From NCBI RefSeq assembly GCF_013426205.1, contig NC_089423.1, positions 4,092,001-4,156,000 of the forward strand: DNA of 64,000 nucleotides, written 5' to 3'. The position numbers and the translations under genes are program-made. Under the pieces are notes generated by a model. It was not told where the DNA came from, searched no databases, and saw only the letters and a list, made by a program, of their open reading frames with translations. Numbering within the stretch: position 1 is the first letter of the stretch; each line of letters begins with the position of its first letter. The stretch comes from Metarhizium brunneum (lineage: Eukaryota; Ascomycota; Sordariomycetes; Hypocreales; Clavicipitaceae). Positions 24,816 through 40,181 of this stretch are shown piece by piece.

Positions 24816-25740
24816 ACAGGGATAAAACACGACCTGGGGATGGGGAACGGGTGATTACGCCGGATAATGGTTGTATATCGTGCCAGCAAGTTGAAGCAGC
24901 GGCTATTTTTGGCGCCATGGGCATTCTGAAAGCTGATGAATTGACATGATCAATTTCAACGTTAACCCAGCGAGCGCCGTCAATCTAGTGTGGGCTGCTG
25001 CAGCCCTGCAGAATGCGCCGGCCCCCTCCCCCCCTTCTCGCCAACTGGCAACTGGCCCTTCACAAGTTCCCCAGTTTCCTCCAAGCCCAAATGGTGCCAC
25101 GCCCACTTTGACTACGACATGCCGACCAACTAGGGAGGTACCAACGTACCTACTCCATTCAAGACACACATAGAGTAAGTTGCAGGCTAAGTTGACCTTG
25201 GGTACATTTATCTCCACGCTTATGCACGACCCAATCAATACATTTGCGATTGGGCAGCCTGGCAGCTGCAGATGATCGTCATGCCTCTTTCGCCTTGTGG
25301 ACTCTTTATGTATTTATTTCCCGTGCAATACTGTCCATTGAGAACCATGGACAGAAAAGCAAATGAGCCGTGCACAGCTGCAATGGGCATGATACGGCGA
25401 GGCGGGGGCGGCGAGTTGCCCGAAGACTTCGTTTTAGAACCATGTTCTAGCCTCATTTTCAAAAGATCAAACAGGAACATAGGAATCCCAGATGACCGTG
25501 CTATTCGAAACTCTCAAGTGCTTCTTCGCGCACCACCAGCCGTCATGGCCACATCTGGGCTCGGCGTTAGCGCCCAAGGGGAATATGCGGAAGATCTAGA
25601 GTTACTGCGGGGGAGAGAAGAAAGTCGGCGAGGAGGTGCATGCATCAAGGTTGTTCGATGATACTCTCCGTATGCACATGGCCACCTAATGACGACCATG
25701 TTGACTGGTCGCGTCTGAATTCGACAAGACCTTGTCACCA

Positions 25741-25875
25741 CCTGACATGGCAGACCTGACATGACAGACCTGACGTGACTGGCATGACAGATATGACAGG
25801 TATGACAGATATGACGGGCACGACAGGCACGACGGACGGACACGGCAAGGCATGGCATGGCATGGAAATATGCAC
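25741..25875. repeat. Minisatellite of 14-, 9- and 5-base units
   Basis: Two CCTGACATGRCAGA copies are followed by six consecutive 9-base units at 25784-25837 (ATGACAGAT, ATGACAGGT, ATGACAGAT, ATGACGGGC, ACGACAGGC, ACGACGGAC) and then by CATGG repeated three times. All share a TGACA/TGGCA core. Confidence 0.92.
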
Positions 25876-26431
25876 GTCCAGTACGTTCCAAACTCAGGAG
25901 CCCTCGGCGTACTTGCCTCGAAACATACCTGCCTACATGTACCTAGGTCGGTAGCTATTGGACCAACTCTGCGCTTAGCCGGCTTTACCGCATGGTGCTG
26001 TGTCACGCCAAATTTCAGTATCCCCAAGACCGCATTCGCCAGAGCTGGAGAAATGATGCTGAACTCTTATGAGAACAAGGTATAATTCATTTCTCGACGT
26101 CGGCGCCAACTGCGCTTGTACCCTGCAGCCAGTTCTCAAGTCTGTTTATCGTAATAGAAAGCTTTAGAGAACACTAAAGGACTGGACATCAACGACTAGT
26201 GTCCACAGGGTCCACGTGTAAAGCCATGTCGGGAATTCCTGCACTGCACTGCTTGCATTGCCTGCCTACTTAAGTTCTAGTTCTTGGATGCAGAATACGG
26301 AATACACTTTTTGTCACTACGTGCTTTTGCGAGTTGGTGTCACTCACCCAAGTTGACCCAACCTGCATCTCGTCTCACGTGGGGTATCCACCGATGCGCG
26401 AACCCATCCATGCTCACGCCAACCTGGTCGT

Positions 26432-26472
26432 CCAAGTTCCAAGTTCCAGGTCCCAGGTCCCAGGTCCCAGGC
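26432..26472. repeat. Seven-base tandem repeat CCAAGTT/CCAGGTC
   Basis: Five to six head-to-tail 7-base units that change from CCAAGTT to CCAGGTC along the array, an example of step-wise homogenisation. Confidence 0.9.
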
Positions 26473-29400
26473 TTGCTCAGCTTATCGCTCTGTCCTTTTT
26501 ACTACTGCGATGCCGAATGAAGAGCCTTGAATCTCAGGGCGTACAACCCTTTTCGAAGAGTCAACTGGACCGAATGTCACGGTTCTGGTCGGGACAGTCC
26601 ACAATCACTGGGTTGACAAGCGTACCCGTCAATTTCATATTCAAAATGGCCACTGTAACATATGTGCATGCATGGCTGTGGAGTCTTGTCTCGTTCAGGT
26701 CGATGGTATCATGCTTTTTTGAACGTACGTTACTTGTCCTCGTTATTAGCCCCAGACTAACTGTTTTTAAGATCAGCATGGGCGGCAATCGCAAGGACCA
26801 ATTACTTGAACAACATGTCGACGTAATATATGCAATAGCTATGGCAACAGTCCAGCGCCATTGTACTCAACCAGTTCGGGCACACACTAGGTGGGTAGGA
26901 TTCGGTGGACAAAACCAAACCAGACAACAACCATCCTTCCAAGCCACTACATGATCGATACAATCAGTCTTCTTCACAATTTCTCAGGCCCAGCAGGGGG
27001 ACTGCAAAACAGTAAACTTATTTGGTAGTACCCGCTTAAAGCAGGGCCAGCGAAATCCGTATTTGCCACTATACTGCTAGGAAATCTACTAAAACTAGAG
27101 CTGTCTACATTAGCGTAATGGCCCATCCACATGGCGATCAATCCCCGAGAGTGTTGCAGCACAAGCCTCCAGGCGTTTCTGGAATATCTGACTAGCTCGG
27201 CTTCCTTCAAGGGATTATTCCCGTTCGGACACTTGCAGTATATGTACAGTACGTGGGACATCAGACGAACCATGGGGTTCGTTGTGGAAACAACAAAAGG
27301 CACCAGTAAACGCCTCAACTCCACAAGAAAGACGCCCTCCTACCGTCCAGTTGAGGGATACGCTCCTTGACTTGTGGTGAAATGTTTCCCCTCGCGGCGA
27401 CGGGGTTGCCCTGGGCAAATAAACAAGCCATCCATCGCCTCGTCCATTATTGGAACTTAAGCTTCTGCATGACCCAGCGATGAATTCATATCCTCAACTG
27501 TGCATTCCCATTGACACAAAGATTCCATTTCAGGGGCGAGTTTCCAGTCAGCGGCGTGGCTGAGAGACAGGTGTTCTTCTCATTGAGGACAGGATAGGCA
27601 CACACTGAGCAACATGGCCTACCAGGAAAGGAAAATGGCCGATACATGGCATGATAAACGATATTTCTCAACCTAATAAACGCTATACTCCACCAAAACT
27701 TCAGCCGTATTCATGTTGCCCAGTCTGACAAAGTTTCATGATATCAAAATCAAATCTCGGACTCGCGGATGCAAAGGCTTCCGGTGTGCATTCGACAGCC
27801 TGGCCAGCAAGCGTCTGTGTTCAGCTGCGTCCTTGGTCGCCAAGAGCGATGCTAGGTCATTGAATATGATTTGTAGAATGGTGATTTCCGAGACGGGCGC
27901 CACGATGGCAGCCACCAGCGAAGCGCCAATCTTGGATAGTGTGCCTCTGCAGCCAAGGTTGAAATTTCAATACGCTCGGTCGTCGATTTTTTGTCACTCA
28001 ATATGGAAAGAAAAACCGGCCGTTGGATTTTGTTTTCACTTTATCGGCTACAGACCAACGTCACGGCCTAGCCAAGCCACATGAATAACGTTATTCATCA
28101 GGTTTCAGGTGGGTAGATGAAAGCGTAGACAGCTTTCCCGGAACAACTACAAAACAATTTTGGTCACAATTGCCCGGTTCCGTCGACGGAACGCACCGCA
28201 CTGCACTACGGAAACAAGAATCCGATACAGGCCCAGCAATGTCATTGGCATTGAATTCGAGGACCTGGGAGGAGAACTCGCGTTGGTCTCGCCCGCCACT
28301 GCTGACAGCCCCTTAGATAACCCTTTCATTTATGGAAAAGGGGTGTCCAGCTCGCAATACCCAGGTTTTAGTACATGATTGAAATATTTTGGCATGACCA
28401 ACCTCGAACATCAGCGTATTTTGATGGGATTGAAGATTGTAAATCAGGGGCTTGTGTCACAGGTTGTCATGACGGGTTTGCTGTGGCCCGTTGGTCTGGC
28501 GGCGGCCCACTTTCGCTCCATTTTCCAGATCTCACTTCTGCATCCATCTACTCAGCATGGTGTCGGCGAACTGAGCCGCCCAGCGGATCCTAGCAGAGAG
28601 CTTTTGCCTGGCTCTGGCCTGGCTGAAGTTGCAGCAGGGGCGCTGTGATCTGATTCAAACCAACCAGATACATGCCGAAGTCATCTTAGGGCCATTTTCG
28701 GCCCCTAGTCTGCTGAACCCGCGGCTGGGCGGCTCCGTGGATGAGATTCCCACCAACCCAAAACGCGACTCCGAACTAGTATGGGAGGGGGATGGTAGGT
28801 ACTACATGGGCAAACGGCTTTCGAGTATCAGCTAGGCATCTAGGATCCCATCACCAGTGGCGGCCGGGACTAGACGAATGTCCGTGTGGAGTTTTGCATA
28901 CTGACGAGATGAAGCTAGCTCCCTGTTGAAGCAAGCTATTCTGGCAGCCACGCCGTGTATACAGCATCTCTCAACGCATCTCACAAAGAAATCGCCGTGG
29001 ACAACAGAAATTACATCTCCCTGCTACTTTACATGTCTCAGCAGTTAGTTGTCCATTATTTTTTGGTGGGCACAGACTTGAATAAGTCGCCGTGGGGATG
29101 ATATCGGTCTTCTGCTTTTAGTAGCGCCGCGACTTTGTGTCAACCTTCTTCCCGCATGGATCTCGGAGAATTGGCATTTCTCAGGTTGGAAAGGGATTGG
29201 ATCATGTTCCCTGCTTACTTTTCGAAATCAGACAGCTTGAACATTCTTCCGAAAATCCCTGTGTACATCACCCGCGGGGCCAGTGCGGTCGACAAAGTGT
29301 CCAATGCGGACTGGTGGTGGTGGCTCAAACAACATTTTTGCACATACATCTGCCTAACTTGCGACTCCTTTGATGGACGGCTTCCTCGCTCGGAGTGTGA

Positions 29401-29981
29401 CATGCTAGGAGGAGTGTGGCCGGTGGTGCAACCCTGGGGCAATACAGGCTGAATGTTGAATGGCCGGCTGCACCCCCTATCCTGTATTTCAAGATGGTTG
29501 TCGCATAAGCAGAGCGCAGGTTGCCCCTGATGAGGCATACGACGAGCACCGTCATGTGCATCTAATTATACGATTTTCGGAAGGGCTCTTGGCTTGCATC
29601 CGGGATTTGTCGAAGCCGTGACAATCAAAGCCAAAATAACGGACAAAGTTGGAAAGAAAGGTCGCACCAGCAAAACACGACACCAGAGGGCTGGGACTTG
29701 CACGACGGAGGCCGAGCCGGCGGCTGTGCTTCCATTGTATTGGATGTTCTCCCATATGCATAGACCTTCCCCGTACATTATCTGGAGTGGGAATCGGAGA
29801 CACATCGTTATGCATTTTGCATTAGAAGGCCAGCTGCAACAGGTTGCAAGCAAAGCAAGCGAGCATGCATGCATGTAGTAATGCATCCAGCGCATTTCCT
29901 TGTGCCGGATGGACTGCTGGACAAGGACAAGCTGGGGTACAAACGCCACCCACCTCCATCGATACTGCCACTACCGCTACT

Positions 29982-30003
29982 CCAGCTACTACTACTACTA
30001 GTA
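29982..30003. repeat. CTA trinucleotide repeat with inverted end
   Basis: A run of CTA triplets meets TAG at its end (ACTACTACTAGTAG), so the last part can pair with itself. Confidence 0.8.
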
Positions 30004-30648
30004 GGACTATCTCCAGCAGAGATCCAAAGGCCCCAGACTGCGAGTTGGCTTGGAGAAGGGGTCTGAAAGGAGGGGGGAGCCTGGACACTTGGAGTCGGTC
30101 TCACGAAACAGGAAGGGCTGGCCGCTTGGCCCCAATTATGATGAATGGATGCCACGGAGTCACCCGGTTGGCAGACCAGGAATCAGCAAGAGGCCTGACG
30201 ATGTCGGACCCAACCGGGTTGGAGTTGTACCGATTGAGGCCATCAACTCTGGCAGGTCAGGAGGAAGAAATCAGGAATCCAGCCACTTAAGCCACCAAGG
30301 GATGATTGAATAGCTGCCAACCACCTGGGCAGTTCAAATCAATTGTGTATTGTATTGTACGGAGTATGGCCTTGAGGACTTGCTGGCCTCGTCGGGCAGG
30401 GAACAGGCGGTGACGGGTAGTGGCGCCAATGGCTTCACGACGACTCCGTACTTCAGCTACTACGGTCTAGAGCCCGGGGAAATGAGCGTACAGCCTCGCA
30501 GTGGCAGGTGACGGACTCAGTCTGTTGGGGCCGGCACAGCGGGATCTAAATTCTAAATCCGAAGTTCCCAACATTGAACTTTGCCGCCGCATTCGGGCCT
30601 CTCCAGAGCCCTCGTACTCGGCACTCCGTACTCGCACCCGAGCAAGAT

Positions 30649-30689
30649 GCGTGCGTGCGTGTGTGTGTGTGTGTGTGCGCGTGTGTGTA
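30649..30689. repeat. TG dinucleotide microsatellite
   Basis: GCGTGCGTG leads into about ten TG units, a short CGCG interruption and further TG units. It lies next to an ACTCCGTAC word at 30622. Confidence 0.95.
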
Positions 30690-30925
30690 CACGGAACGAG
30701 GTATGCCGAGCACATGGCCGTCCGTTATCAATACATAGACACGCAGGCAAGTACCTTTGCGCCTTTGCGTCAAGAGGGCTGTTCATGATTCAGGAGCTGT
30801 GGCGCTGCCCAAGGGACGCGTCTCTACCACGTCGCGTGTGCCAGCCAGCATGCTCGGGAGACATCGCCCGAAGGGATCGGATTTGCGGGTTTGCTGACCC
30901 AGGGCAGGATCAGGATTCATTTCAC

Positions 30926-30971
30926 TTCATTGTTATTATTATCGTTACCATTATCATTATCACCATCATCA
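30926..30971. repeat. ATT/ATC trinucleotide repeat
   Basis: Degenerate ATTATTATCGTTACCATTATC-type triplets; non-coding microsatellite. Confidence 0.8.
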
Positions 30972-31221
30972 GGCGTCTCCCTTCAGCCTCCTCGAGGCAG
31001 CGGCCGTCGCATCGGATCCAGCAGTACTGCAAACTCCAAAGGTCCAACCGAGAAAGAGCCAAGGCGTTTTGAGCAGTGAGCAACGGGCAAGGCAGCGAGC
31101 AATGCCAACCCCCTCGCTCATGCCCGTCCATGTCTGTCTTTTTACTCACAACACCCCTCCGTGCTCCGTGGGTGTGGCGAGCAATTGGGCGGCAGCGAAC
31201 GCCCCCCTCCCTCCCCTGAGA

Positions 31222-31261
31222 TCACCACCACTACCACCACCACTACCACCACCACCACCAT
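31222..31261. repeat. CAC/ACC trinucleotide microsatellite
   Basis: A run of CAC and CTA/ACC triplets. It would code for polythreonine or polyvaline, but no gene is evident. Confidence 0.9.
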
Positions 31262-34200
31262 CAAGAAGACACCAGTCACCACCTCCAACTCCAACTCCAA
31301 CTCCCCTTCTTGCTGGAGCTTCATTGGTGCGCTGGCTACAGTGCTGCACAGAGGTGCACAGAGGTGCGGAGTATGTACTCCGTACGATATATGATATTGC
31401 GATGGACATTGTCACATTGTGAGCACCCACCTTTTACGCTTCCCAATCTCGTTCCATGACGGCAATGGTTTGCGAGATTCCAGAGGCCATGCACGCCAGA
31501 GGGTTTTAGCTGGATTACCACTAGGTTACCTACCTACTTCCAAATCCAATCTTCGTATGCCAAGGGGGGGGCAAGGGCAGGCTCGAGTTGTCCAGGTATT
31601 CCACAGCTTTCGCCAGGAGACGGGGGCAAATGTGAAGAACCCAGTCCCCGGGGCCTCCATCAGCACTGCCGAGCCATGGCTTCCGTGATCCGGACAACAA
31701 GGAACAGGCAATCAGCCAGTCCCAGCATATCCCAAGTCCTTCGTACAACTACGGTACTGGCCTCCACACACCACTCAGGGAGCGCCATGCTGAACCACGT
31801 CCCTGGGAACAGGCTTACGTACGTGCCTGTGATAACCAAGTATCACGGCACAGTCTGTCATCAAGCCCTCTTTCAGCCATTTAGGCTTGTATTCTTCCAC
31901 TTGCCGCCTATGACAGTATGGCTTCCCAGCGCTCATTTGCCTATCCGAAACTTTTCGGGATGGTTGCCGTCTCCGGCAACCCGCACATCCAGCCCAAGGC
32001 TGCCCATCCATTCCCGCCATTTAGCAACATTAATGCCAATTGCTACTTACCTAGGTAAGTACTACTTGACCCTACTAGCTACGACCTACTACCTGGGTAC
32101 CTGGGTACCTACCTGGTATCTGGTGAGGTACGGAGTACCTGTTCACTAATCTCGGGGCCACCGAACAGCCAGCCCTCTCTCACCTCTCCTGCGTTGTTGA
32201 ATCTGAGCTGTCCCCTGGCCACTTTCGAGCTCCCTCGAATTTTCTGAGTGGAAGCCACCATCTCAGGCATGTAGAGAGCCTATTAGTGAAATCTCAGCTA
32301 CTGTTGGACACACGAGCTCTGGGGGAATCGAGAAATCAAACATCCACAAAATACAGAGGAGCCCACCAGCCCCTTTGGATGCGTTCGGATGAGATCAAAA
32401 CGGTGGCGTTTCGCCTCTTGGGGTGTAGCGAAAGAGGCCTGGGACAACTTGAGCTTTGCCCACATCTCGTCGAGGTCAATGGTTGCCGGCGACCCCAGCT
32501 ATTCTGTCGACATCTCGACACGTTCCTGGAGCAAACAACAGGATATAGTGTATAGAAGCAAGCACTGAGCAGCCAGCATTCTATTACGTGCTGACGATCA
32601 AGGTCAGGTGACAAGAGATGGCTTGAGATCAACTCGCCAAAACAATTCGGCAAGGCCACATTCAGAACCCCCCCCCCATGAACATGTCTCGCAGTACCTT
32701 GTCTGCCTGCTTGCCAACCTGCTTACCTGCCTGCCGGCACACACACGTCTGGGGTTCTACCTTGGTTCAACGATGGGGAATCTGAGACACACGTCGTCGT
32801 GCTGAGCTGGAAAGTCGCGCCTGTTGTTATCGACACTGCCTGCCGTCTTTTCTGCTCCCTACTCCCTCCCGTCTTCGTGCTCCGTTGTTCCAGACAGTAT
32901 ACCGCGTGGCCCAAGGCTGCTTTCCATTCCAGGCCACGACTCCCAGGCTCGCAACAATTTTTCCGCTGGCTCTTGCAGGGTTGCTGATCTCAATACTCTG
33001 ACGTTGTCCACGCGTTGACAATGTCTCTGCTACGTTGTTTATGGTCCGTGCCTGAGCGTCTACAACGAAAAAGAAGAACTTGCCTAGTTGATAATTTGGC
33101 AACCTTGTTCATCCCTCATCAAAAAACACTTCATTCGTCAATCTCAGCAATAGCTGTCATCCAATATGCCTAACTCAACTCCGTATTACGCATCCAAGCT
33201 GCACTGGCACGAAATGTTACTTGGAGATTGAAAAAGGAAGAAAAAAATCCGCCCCTCCGTCTCGTCCCGTGCCCACGAGCCGAGTCGCGTTGGGTTCTCC
33301 TCACGTCTTACTACATGCTTACAGGCCCTTGGCAGAGAGACCAGGATCGTATCTGGCCCAGGTTGCGGGTTTTTTTTTTCTCCCATTCATCCATCATTGC
33401 CAAGGCAGCTTTCTCCAAGACCGTCCCACCGGCATCCCCATGCGCCGAGATGACGGCGCAACATCATCAACTATTGATGCCGTACGAGGGATATTCTACG
33501 GCCTGGTCCGCGTATCAAAAATCAAACTCTGGTTTTTGTATTTCCATAAAACAAAAAGAACCATAGCTGCCTCCTGGCAAGATGACAGCCAGATCACGGA
33601 ATGAAGCGATTGTAGACACTCCAGGGCGCAAAGCGATGAAGCCATGCAGCGTGTTGTTGGATGAGGCCCCAGGCATGCACACATAAACTTTGCCCTTTCT
33701 CGTCAGCGTGTTTTGTTAATTTTTTTTTAACTCCGCAAAAATGTAGTCAGAATCGCGCCCCCTCCCGGACACAGCGGCATGCGGATTTACCGAATGGAGC
33801 CCGAATCCCTCGGGCATGCAGAAGGCGAAGCAGGCGGCGAGAACCATTCAAACATGTCAAGGAGGCGAGCAAGCTTGCCCTGCGGTCCCCCCTTGTTTCA
33901 TCAAGGCAGTGACAAGCGTCTCGGCCGCGACGCGACTTGCATAACCTGAAGCATGCCGACGAGCATACACGCAACCCAGCTGCTTGACGTCATTCCATGT
34001 GGCGAGCGTTGACGATATGGACAGGAGCAAGCATGGTAAATCCTTGCCTTCGTTGATCCCTGATACAGAATATATTGATCACATGATTTGCCGCAATATA
34101 TGACAGCCCACACAAAAGTCATCATATCACTAGTAAGATATATGTATATATAATATAGGTGGACATCTTCACTGAGCTCGCAAATACATCATGTGATTTG

Positions 34201-34796
34201 GCGAACCTCTGCCTCGATTGTCAAAAATGCAAGCAACTTTTATAAACTACAAAATCATCTATCAACACAATCAGTGACAGGTTAGCATCCAACAACCACG
34301 ACACTATTGCCTGCGCCGTGAAATTGGTCTGATGCTTTCCTGGCCAAATCGTCTATCGACATACATGCGCAGCCATAACCTAGTCCTCAGAGACAGTCGG
34401 TGCGAGGGCAAAGGCGTCGTTAAAGAGGCCGCGCCTCTGCTCTGGACCAGGGCCCAGGCGGGTACTACTTTGCTTGTCCAGCCCAACTCGGCAACCACGA
34501 GCAATAAGAAACAGACAAAAATGAATAACCTTGACGATTGTGCACCATCATCGCGCCGTGTCTAACTGCGAAATGGAGGGAAAAAAACATCCTGTACCTT
34601 CTATCAAACGCCGTTACATGTACCATGTGCTTTTGAACTTCATATTCGAGAGGGTAATCTTGCTACTTTCCAGCTCGCACAGACCTGAGCCAACTTGTAG
34701 ACGACAAGTCACCTTACCACCTTCGGTTTCCCAGGGGTTGGCTGTTGGCGTTGGCTGAGACAAGACAGGTCAGCTCGTGGTGAAGTTTTCATGGCT

Positions 34797-37273
<2,477 letters not shown>

Positions 37274-38236
37274 GTTGGCGTCCTTTGTCGATTTGGGTCA
37301 GGGCTTGTAAGGCCGAAAAAGGTGAGGGTTATGGGAGCGAGATGTTGCGGTCCGTCAGTATTGAATCACAGAATTTCAAGTCCGATAAACGGATCTGTTG
37401 TGCAAGGCGATGGGGAGGAGTGAATGTCGAGAAAAGTGAGAGTTGCGGTTGCGTAGTGCAGAGTTTGAAAGAACAGAGTTTTGTTGGCCCGACTCGCGCC
37501 TGGACTTTTTTCCCTTCCGCCTCTGCCCTGCCAACTGCCAGCCAGGCCCCTTCCCATTTTTTTTTTTTCCAGTCAGACTAGGCTACGCTAGTAAAAAACT
37601 TGCCTCCACCAGCGTACTTTGGTGGGTCTTCGGACTTCCTGTCTCCTTTGTCGCCTTCTGCTTATGTAATGAGACACATGTGAGCTACCCTACAACACCA
37701 ACGAGCAGATTTTGACTTTGGCTTTGGATTTTGCATCTGGCAATTGGATACATTCGGAATTACACGTCTAATGTGCAGCTATCTTTTTTTTTTTTTCCAA
37801 AGCGAGTCTTGTAGCTTTTGGCGCTGTGGTGTCGATGGGTTGATCCGCTGAAGCGTTGCATTGTTGCAAACCATTGGAATACGTTCCAAGACTCTGATTA
37901 CCTATCTAAGTATTCACCACCTAAAGACTAGACAGATACCTACCTGGGTAGGTAGGAATCTCACTTGAAAAAAATCCAGTGACATCATTATCGGGGCTAT
38001 TTATCTGACGACCAGAATCCGGTGGACACCATGGCAGACGAGAATACTCATGTAGATTGAACAATGTCAAGTCAAGTCAAGTTAGAATTCCTCTAGTTTA
38101 AATACGAATGCACCCTTACTCTATTGTTAGACGTCCCAAGTAATTATCTATGATGTCTCATTCCCGATCTGTAATAATCGTGTGGCCACCACGTCCACAG
38201 CGCCTGTGTACAAACTCGCCAGTTTCATTGTCCCGT
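37274..38236. other. Intergenic: DBP2 promoter and NDE 3' flank
   Basis: The region lies between the DBP2 start codon and the stop of the downstream minus-strand NADH dehydrogenase gene. It has T runs at about 37556 and 37785 and a TACCTACCTGGGTAGGTAGG palindrome at 37937-37956. No coding frame is recognisable. Confidence 0.6.
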
Positions 38237-40181
38237 CTACTCTCGCGACACATCTCGGCCGAATGCCTTGGACTTGAGCCAATCCAGAATGACCAAGACT
38301 CGATTGCGGGCTGTTTGGTAGTCGGTTAGTTCCCGGCGCTTGAGGAAAAGAGGCGGAAGGGGGCCACCAAGGTGAAAACTGCAATAATCAAAGCCAGGGA
38401 TATAACTCACTGCTAAAGCACATGGAGAGGTAAGCGCTGCGCCAGAAAAGATAGGTCAAGCTGCCACCGGTGGCCAAATTCCCGTTCCACCAGCTGACAT
38501 CGGCAACAGCCTTCTCACTACCAATGTAGGCCAAGCTGCCCTGATGACTGTATCTGAAGGGTTTAATATCCTTGATCCTGCGCAGTTGCTTCTCCAGACT
38601 CTCAATCTCGTGTGCGGCCTCGGCCGAGTCACCGGCCTGCAGATTCATCTTGCTACTCAGCTCCTGAATGCGAGACTCGTGATTTTCAGTCTTGGCCATG
38701 TTGTTGAACAGCCGGCCGAGGAAGTTGCCTTCCTGAGATGCGACCTGTGCAGTGGGAGCATACCCAGCGACGGCGCAGTCACCAACAGCCCAGATATCAC
38801 GGGTGCCCTGCACAACCAGGTACTCGTTGACGGCCAAGCCACGGCGTGAATCTTTCTGGGCAGGGATTTTGGTTATCAGGTCCTTGACGATTGGCCGAAC
38901 GGCGTTGCCAGTGGCCCAGACCAGAAGGCCGTAAGGGATGACAACGCGCTCCTTGCCACCGTCAGGGCGACTGACTTCGGCCTCGACTGTGGTATCCGTG
39001 ACCCTCTTGACCATGGTCTTTGTCTTGATGTCAATCTTTTCCTCACGGAACGTGTTCTCGGTGTAATCAATGAGCTGCTTGGAGAAGGAGGGAAGGACAT
39101 TGGGGAGGGCTTCGATCAGGGTGACCTTGAAGCGAGGGCTGATTTCAGGAACGAGTTTCTTGATGTCCTCCTCGAAGAAGTCCTGGAGCTCGCCGGCAAA
39201 CTCAACACCAGTGGGCCCGCCGCCGACAACAACCATGTGCATCAGCCTATCAATCTCGTCGCTGGTCTGTCCCTTGAAGGCGGCAGTCTCGACGCAGTCC
39301 ATAATTTTCTTGCGGATCTGCTGGGCATCGCCAATTTCCTTGAGGAAACAGCTATGTTCTCGCACACCGGGAATGCCAAAGGTTGCGTTCTCAGCACCGA
39401 CGCCAATGACGAGCATGTCGTAAGGAATCTCGGTCTCGGAGGTGGCCCCCTGGATTTCCGAATTGTCGACAATCTTGATGACTTTTCGATCGGGGTCGAT
39501 GGACGAGGCTTCCGCCTCATAAAACTTGACTGCTGCTTTTTTGTGTCGTAGAATGGTTCGGACAGGCTCCATGATGGACCTGTGCTCGATGGTGCCGGTC
39601 GTGCATGACGGCAGGAGGGGGGTGAACAAGAAATAGTTTCGGGGAGACACGACGACGACGTTGTAATTCTCGGTATCCAACTTCTTGAGCAAGGCGACAG
39701 ACCCCCAGCCAGTACCTGAGAAGGGACCAAGGTTAGTAACAGTATACGAGGTATACTAGTCATGTAGCAGTTGCAGAGCTGGACTCCGATTTCGCTCACC
39801 TAGAATGACCAGCGTCTTCTTGGTCGGATCCGGCTCGAACTGGGGTTCGGGATGGCGATCCTGGTAGACGATGTAGCAGGTGTAGCCTACAAGGCCAACG
39901 GCGGAGAGATAGGTGATTCTCCATGCCCATCTGAAGGTCCTGCGCAGTCTGCCGGGCTTGGGCTTGGGCTTGGGGGCTTCGTCGGCATAAGCTCTGCGGA
40001 ATGCGACCCTGCCAGTCGCGGCGAGCCTCATGGCGACGGTCGGCCTCGCGGCTGACCGCAGAGCATGGCGTCCGGTCGCCGCAGAGTAGGCCGTAGAGTA
40101 GGCTCTGGATCCGACGCGGGTTGGCAATGCCAATTGACTTGCTCGACCGAGGGCGGCCAGAGCTCGGGGGGTGGAAGGCAT
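38237..40181 (-). CDS. Alternative (rotenone-insensitive) NADH dehydrogenase, external type
   Basis: Type-II NADH:ubiquinone oxidoreductase of the inner mitochondrial membrane; it passes electrons from NADH to quinone without pumping protons. Three exons in transcript order, 39800-40181, 38411-39715 and 38237-38310, give 586 residues. The N-terminus is Arg/Ala/Ser-rich and lacks acids, as expected for a mitochondrial presequence. A hydrophobic segment near residues 92-108 (SAVGLVGYTCYIVY) precedes the catalytic part, the usual mark of external NDEs. The FAD site GTGWGS begins at residue 128 and the NADH site VVVGGGPTGVEFAG lies near residue 300. WAVGDCA and the C-terminal SLTYLFWRSAYLSMCFS membrane-binding segment follow. 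There is no EF-hand insertion, so it is closer to NDE2 than to the calcium-binding Neurospora NDE1. Sidedness is inferred. Confidence 0.93.

Larger units (their letters stand above)
20481..34796. other. 14 kb gene-poor stretch upstream of the DBP2 3' end
   Basis: I could not identify any secure gene. Open frames up to about 206 codons exist (for example 26334-26954 and 21552-22094 on +), but their translations are repetitive or lack conserved wording, and several frames overlap in both directions. Present are seven of the nine exact TACTCCGTA palindromes of the window, several TACCTAGGTA-like palindromes, CA/TG, CTA, CAC and ATT microsatellites and a 9-base minisatellite at 25.8 kb. Nothing resembles a transposase, reverse transcriptase, LTR pair or tRNA gene. 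Undetected multi-exon or non-coding genes remain possible. Confidence 0.4.

Noticed and set aside
26334..26954. A 206-codon plus-strand frame, the longest in the gene-poor region
   Set aside because: It runs through a 7-base tandem repeat and yields repetitive SSRSQVPGPR-like text; no recognisable protein.
27736..27966. A 77-codon minus-strand frame (…FNDLASLLATKDAAEHRRLLA…) that reads somewhat like protein
   Set aside because: It begins directly after a stop without an ATG, a 123-codon frame overlaps it on the other strand, and I found no convincing neighbouring exons.
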